Assembly: GCA_022759285.1 (NCBI GenBank)
Contig: JAEMPM010000145.1
Coordinates: 1-8,576 of the forward strand
Source: Thermocrinis sp.
Lineage (GTDB): Bacteria > Aquificota > Aquificia > Aquificales > Aquificaceae
Length of the DNA stretch: 8,576 nucleotides
Direction of reading: 5' to 3'
Part shown: in pieces, positions 6,381 through 8,576 of the stretch
How the letters are laid out: the number at the start of each line of letters is the position of its first letter
Position numbering within the stretch: the stretch's first letter is position 1
Position numbers and translations under genes: made by a program
Notes under the pieces: model-generated
What the model was told of the DNA's origin: nothing
The model's database searches: none
The model's input: only the letters and a program-made list of their open reading frames with translations

Positions 6381-8388
6381 AGCTTTGCAGATCAAAGATA
6401 TTAAAAGTTAAGTAAAACTCCTTTATGTATTTACCTCTTGTGCCATTGTAGTTGTCCCTTGCCAGCAGTCCCAGGCTCCAGCAAGCACCTCTATAATCAA
6501 GACTTGCCTGTCTTACAAGATCTTTGCCTATTCTGTTATCCCTTGTTAAGAAAAGACCAAAGACCGCTGAGCGGTAGGAGGTTCTAAAGCTAAGACTTGT
6601 TTGGTCGGAAGTTCTTTGATTTAGCAGGCTCCTTGTGGTTTGATAGCCTAAGGTCAAGCTGTTATTTTTGTAGCTCAGGTTAAGGCTGTTGCTTGTTCTC
6701 AGAGGGAAACCTCCCTCTATGTCATATAGACTATCGGTAATTAGGCTCACACCTTCAAAAGGCTTCAACGAAACAATTGCTCTTATAGGTAGCAGTTTTC
6801 TGTCTGCGGTTATGTTGTCGTAGGTATACTTTCCAAGAAAATTGTAGGCAGAGCTAACGTATAGGTTTAAAATCTCCTTGTCTTTGTAGCTCATACTGCC
6901 TGTCCATAGTGCATCAAGTTGGTTTATTTTGTTAAGTTGATCTATGTTGTCAAAGCTTTGATTATTAAGGTCCTTTCCTCTAAAACTGTAACCTACCTTT
7001 AAAAAGTTCTTAAACTTGAAGTTATCCGTCTGCAGATCAAAGATAAAAGGCACGCTCTCTGAAAAATACAGGCTGGATACAGTTTGTTTGTAGCCCGGTT
7101 GGTTTAAGCCGAAGTAGTAAAGGTTTTCAAAGACAAGGTTAGAGTAGAAAACTCTGCCAAAAAGATTTTTGGGGATTGAAAGCTGCGGAAAGAATGCAAG
7201 CCTTTGAGCTCTTAACCCTTCCTCTCTGTAAAAGTTGGTGTAAGAGGAAAAAAGGCTAAAAAATATGGGTCCCCAAAGCTGTTGAGACTTCCAATAGAAG
7301 TCAATTTCTGGCAGTTTTTGTAGTGTGTTTTTGTTGTTAGGTGAAGTTGTATCATAAAAGTGTTTGGCTTCAAAGGTTATCAGAAACCTCTCAAAATCCT
7401 TTTTGTAGATTACATAGGAGGTAAGATACGGAACCCTTCTCTCCTTTGCTCTGAGGTAAGTGTCTTCCAAAAAGTAAGGGTCAGAGATGGTGTCTAAGCC
7501 TGCCCTGAAATTCCCAAGGTCTAAATTCATCTGAATTCTGTATCTGTTCTCTCTGAAGGTAGTAGGATCTCTACCTTCCCACCACTTGCCAGGAGGTGTA
7601 GGCTCTTTGTAGTAAGAAACTCTAAACTGCAGGTCGTCCTCTTTGAGAAATGCCTGTCTGTATTCTATGGAAAATCCCTTAGCTTGCTTGTCTCTTAGGT
7701 CTATGGTTAAGGTAGCGTCTTTATCCCTGGAAATAGCCCAGTATATAGGCTGTTGGTAAATGAAAGTGTTGTAGGTGTTTGACCCTATCGTTGGAGGCAA
7801 AAGTCCAGACCTTCTCTCACCTACAGGATAGACAAAGATGGGAAGGTAGGCAAAGGGAACTCTAAAGAGCTTTAAGGAGTTGTTTCCGGAGATTACATAT
7901 TTTTGGTCTATGCGTGCCTTGGAAGAACAAAGAACCATTTCCTTTCTGTCAGGAGGACATGTGGTTATCTCTCCATTTTTAATCCTGTATATATCTCCTT
8001 CCATCTCTGCTCTTTCGGCCTTAAAGTAGAACTTTTGGAATCTACCTTCTGCGTTCAAAAAGTAGCCCACTTTTTTGTTAAGGTCTATGTATGCGTAAGA
8101 GCCTTTTTTTACTTCAAGCTTTCCATCGGTAGACTTAACATACACATTTCCCTCTGCAACAACCTCTTTGGTCCGGGGATTGTATCTTGCCTTGTCTGCC
8201 TTTATGTAGTAGTTCTCATAATAGATCTCCACCTCCTCCCTTGCAACGAACGTGCCATCGGGCTCACGCTCCATGTACTTAGAAAAAACTTCTATGCCAA
8301 AGGTTAGGCCAAAGCACAGCAAGAATAGAACAAAAAGCACTCTAAAATTATACATATCGGGCTTCTGAGCCTTTTTACGAAAAAGCAC
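6358..8388 (-). CDS. lptD: LPS-assembly outer-membrane protein LptD
   Basis: Outer-membrane beta-barrel that, with LptE, inserts lipopolysaccharide into the outer leaflet. The 676-residue product has an N-terminal signal sequence (hydrophobic core about 16-31), a jellyroll LptA/OstA-like domain at about 45-165 (EVVAEGNVYVKSTDGKLEVK at 75-94 is typical), then a long barrel domain rich in alternating aromatic and polar strands beginning near PFAYLPIFVYPVGERRSG at 178-195. Cys144 (ITTC) and Cys636 in GACW near the C-terminus correspond to one of the two inter-domain disulfides of E. coli LptD; an extra Cys154 lies in the jellyroll. It is about 100 residues shorter than the E. coli protein. The start is uncertain: GTG at 8388 (used here) gives a basic n-region, and ATG at 8355 removes 11 residues; neither has a well-placed Shine-Dalgarno. 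It converges on rpe and diverges from the ATP-cone gene. Confidence 0.93.
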   Translation of the reverse strand: MLFRKKAQKPDMYNFRVLFVLFLLCFGLTFGIEVFSKYMEREPDGTFVAREEVEIYYENYYIKADKARYNPRTKEVVAEGNVYVKSTDGKLEVKKGSYAYIDLNKKVGYFLNAEGRFQKFYFKAERAEMEGDIYRIKNGEITTCPPDRKEMVLCSSKARIDQKYVISGNNSLKLFRVPFAYLPIFVYPVGERRSGLLPPTIGSNTYNTFIYQQPIYWAISRDKDATLTIDLRDKQAKGFSIEYRQAFLKEDDLQFRVSYYKEPTPPGKWWEGRDPTTFRENRYRIQMNLDLGNFRAGLDTISDPYFLEDTYLRAKERRVPYLTSYVIYKKDFERFLITFEAKHFYDTTSPNNKNTLQKLPEIDFYWKSQQLWGPIFFSLFSSYTNFYREEGLRAQRLAFFPQLSIPKNLFGRVFYSNLVFENLYYFGLNQPGYKQTVSSLYFSESVPFIFDLQTDNFKFKNFLKVGYSFRGKDLNNQSFDNIDQLNKINQLDALWTGSMSYKDKEILNLYVSSAYNFLGKYTYDNITADRKLLPIRAIVSLKPFEGVSLITDSLYDIEGGFPLRTSNSLNLSYKNNSLTLGYQTTRSLLNQRTSDQTSLSFRTSYRSAVFGLFLTRDNRIGKDLVRQASLDYRGACWSLGLLARDNYNGTRGKYIKEFYLTFNIFDLQSFITPLKR

Positions 8389-8407
8389 GGAGGTATAGAA
8401 ATTTATG

Positions 8408-8420
8408 GGAGGTTTCCTCC
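8408..8420 (-). repeat. Short perfect inverted repeat in the lptD upstream region
   Basis: On the minus strand this is GGAGG-AAA-CCTCC, a 5-base-pair stem with a 3-base loop. The first arm is part of an AGGAGG that resembles a Shine-Dalgarno but lies 27 bases before the GTG of lptD. It could form a small hairpin in the lptD leader. On the plus strand it is followed by TTCCCTTTTT, but no plus-strand gene ends nearby that would need a terminator. Confidence 0.4.
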
Positions 8421-8435
8421 TTCCCTTTTTATTAA

Positions 8436-8464
8436 ATCATTCAAAGACTCCCTTGCCCTTTCAA
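8436..8464 (-). promoter_or_regulatory. Candidate lptD promoter
   Basis: On the minus strand, TTGAAA (five of six to the -35 consensus) is separated by 17 bases from AATGAT (four of six to the -10 consensus). Transcription would start near 8429 and give a leader of about 40 bases to the GTG, containing the GGAGG-AAA-CCTCC hairpin. An alternative -10, TTTAAT at 8431-8436, overlaps but has no -35 at normal spacing. Confidence 0.3.
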
Positions 8465-8512
8465 GAAGGGGGTTAAACTTAGAAATCAACTCCAAAGAAT
8501 CAATAAATCATT

Positions 8513-8518
8513 AGGAGG
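8513..8518 (+). promoter_or_regulatory. Shine-Dalgarno of the ATP-cone gene
   Basis: AGGAGG six bases before the ATG at 8525 is a textbook ribosome-binding site and fixes the start. Four of its bases also pair with CTCC directly before the ATG (GGAG-GTT-CTCC, 8514-8524), a very small potential hairpin. Confidence 0.85.
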
Positions 8519-8524
8519 TTCTCC

Positions 8525-8576
8525 ATGAAGGTAGTCAAGCGAGCGGGCACTTTAGAGACACTTGATATTGGGAAGA
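8525..8576 (+). CDS. ATP-cone protein start, probably ribonucleotide reductase large subunit (partial)
   Basis: Only 17 codons are present before the window ends; they read MKVVKRAGTLETLDIGK. This resembles the opening strand-turn-strand of an ATP-cone domain (consensus vvKRdGxxexfdxxKI), which regulates ribonucleotide reductases by binding ATP or dATP and usually lies at the extreme N-terminus of NrdA, NrdJ or NrdD proteins. The start is secure because of the strong Shine-Dalgarno. An alanine replaces the usual Asp of the KRDG turn. NrdR is less likely, since its ATP-cone follows an N-terminal zinc ribbon. The class of reductase cannot be decided from this fragment, and other ATP-cone proteins remain possible. 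Confidence 0.6.
   Translation, partial: MKVVKRAGTLETLDIGK

Larger units (their letters stand above)
8389..8524. other. Divergent spacer between lptD and the ATP-cone gene
   Basis: This 136-base stretch must hold the promoters of both flanking genes. On the minus strand, TTGAAA and AATGAT separated by 17 bases (8436-8464) form a possible lptD promoter. GGAGG/CCTCC elements recur at 8389-8393, 8408-8420 and 8514-8518. A minus-strand reading frame from TTG at 8495 to TAA at 8403 could encode 30 residues, but it has no ribosome site. No NrdR-box-like palindrome was recognised. Confidence 0.6.

Noticed and set aside
6383..7044. Two near-identical copies of GCAGATCAAAGATA within lptD (about 6386 and 7032)
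   Set aside because: Both encode the same short beta-strand motif IFDLQ in frame on the minus strand, so the repeat follows from barrel-strand similarity and codon choice.
7903..8307. Open frame of 134 codons on the plus strand
   Set aside because: It lies entirely within lptD on the opposite strand, has a Cys-rich, low-complexity-like composition with no recognisable domain, and is best explained as a shadow frame.
8408..8430. Plus-strand hairpin followed by TTCCCTTTTT resembling a terminator
   Set aside because: No plus-strand gene ends upstream (lptD is on the minus strand), the T-run is displaced from the stem, and a leader hairpin on the minus strand is the better reading.
8453..8479. 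TTGCCC and TAAACT as a promoter for the ATP-cone gene
   Set aside because: The spacing is 15 bases and both hexamers match poorly, so I do not call a promoter on this strand.

Overview
The window looks like chromosomal DNA from a thermophilic, diderm (LPS-bearing) bacterium, most likely of the order Aquificales (Hydrogenobacter, Thermocrinis or Aquifex-like). The clues are dense gene packing with overlapping ends, heavy use of AGA/AGG arginine and ATA isoleucine codons, an archaeal-type S-adenosylmethionine synthetase, an archaemetzincin, and an LptD outer-membrane protein. The assignment is inferred from gene style and content, because no phylogenetic marker (16S, for example) is present.

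Layout. Positions 29-3884 hold three plus-strand genes: dxs (first enzyme of the MEP isoprenoid pathway), a small CcsA/HemX-family cytochrome c assembly membrane protein, and archaeal-type metK. A minus-strand archaemetzincin gene (3881-4384) converges on metK with a 4-base overlap of stop codons. It diverges from hom (homoserine dehydrogenase with ACT domain, 4414-5715) across only 29 bases. rpe (ribulose-phosphate 3-epimerase, 5712-6380) is translationally coupled to hom through a 4-base overlap. lptD (6358-8388, minus) converges on rpe with a 23-base overlap. After a 136-base divergent spacer, the first 17 codons of an ATP-cone protein, probably a ribonucleotide reductase large subunit, run off the right edge.

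Functional links. hom supplies homoserine for threonine and methionine, and metK turns methionine into SAM. Rpe serves the pentose phosphate pathway or Calvin-type sugar interconversion, and Dxs draws on pyruvate and glyceraldehyde 3-phosphate. CcsA-like and LptD proteins serve cell-envelope assembly. These are mostly housekeeping genes in the mixed order typical of this lineage, not one dedicated pathway. I found no mobile element, CRISPR array, tRNA or rRNA.

The most interesting signals are regulatory. dxs, metK, hom and the archaemetzincin gene lack a clear, well-placed Shine-Dalgarno and carry -10-like hexamers 8 to 10 bases before their start codons, which suggests leaderless or nearly leaderless mRNAs. 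rpe and the right-edge gene have textbook Shine-Dalgarno sites. Two neighbouring genes (metK and archaemetzincin) belong to mainly archaeal families. The lptD/ATP-cone spacer holds repeated GGAGG/CCTCC elements and an unexplained small reading frame. I did not find convincing evidence for an entirely new multi-gene system.
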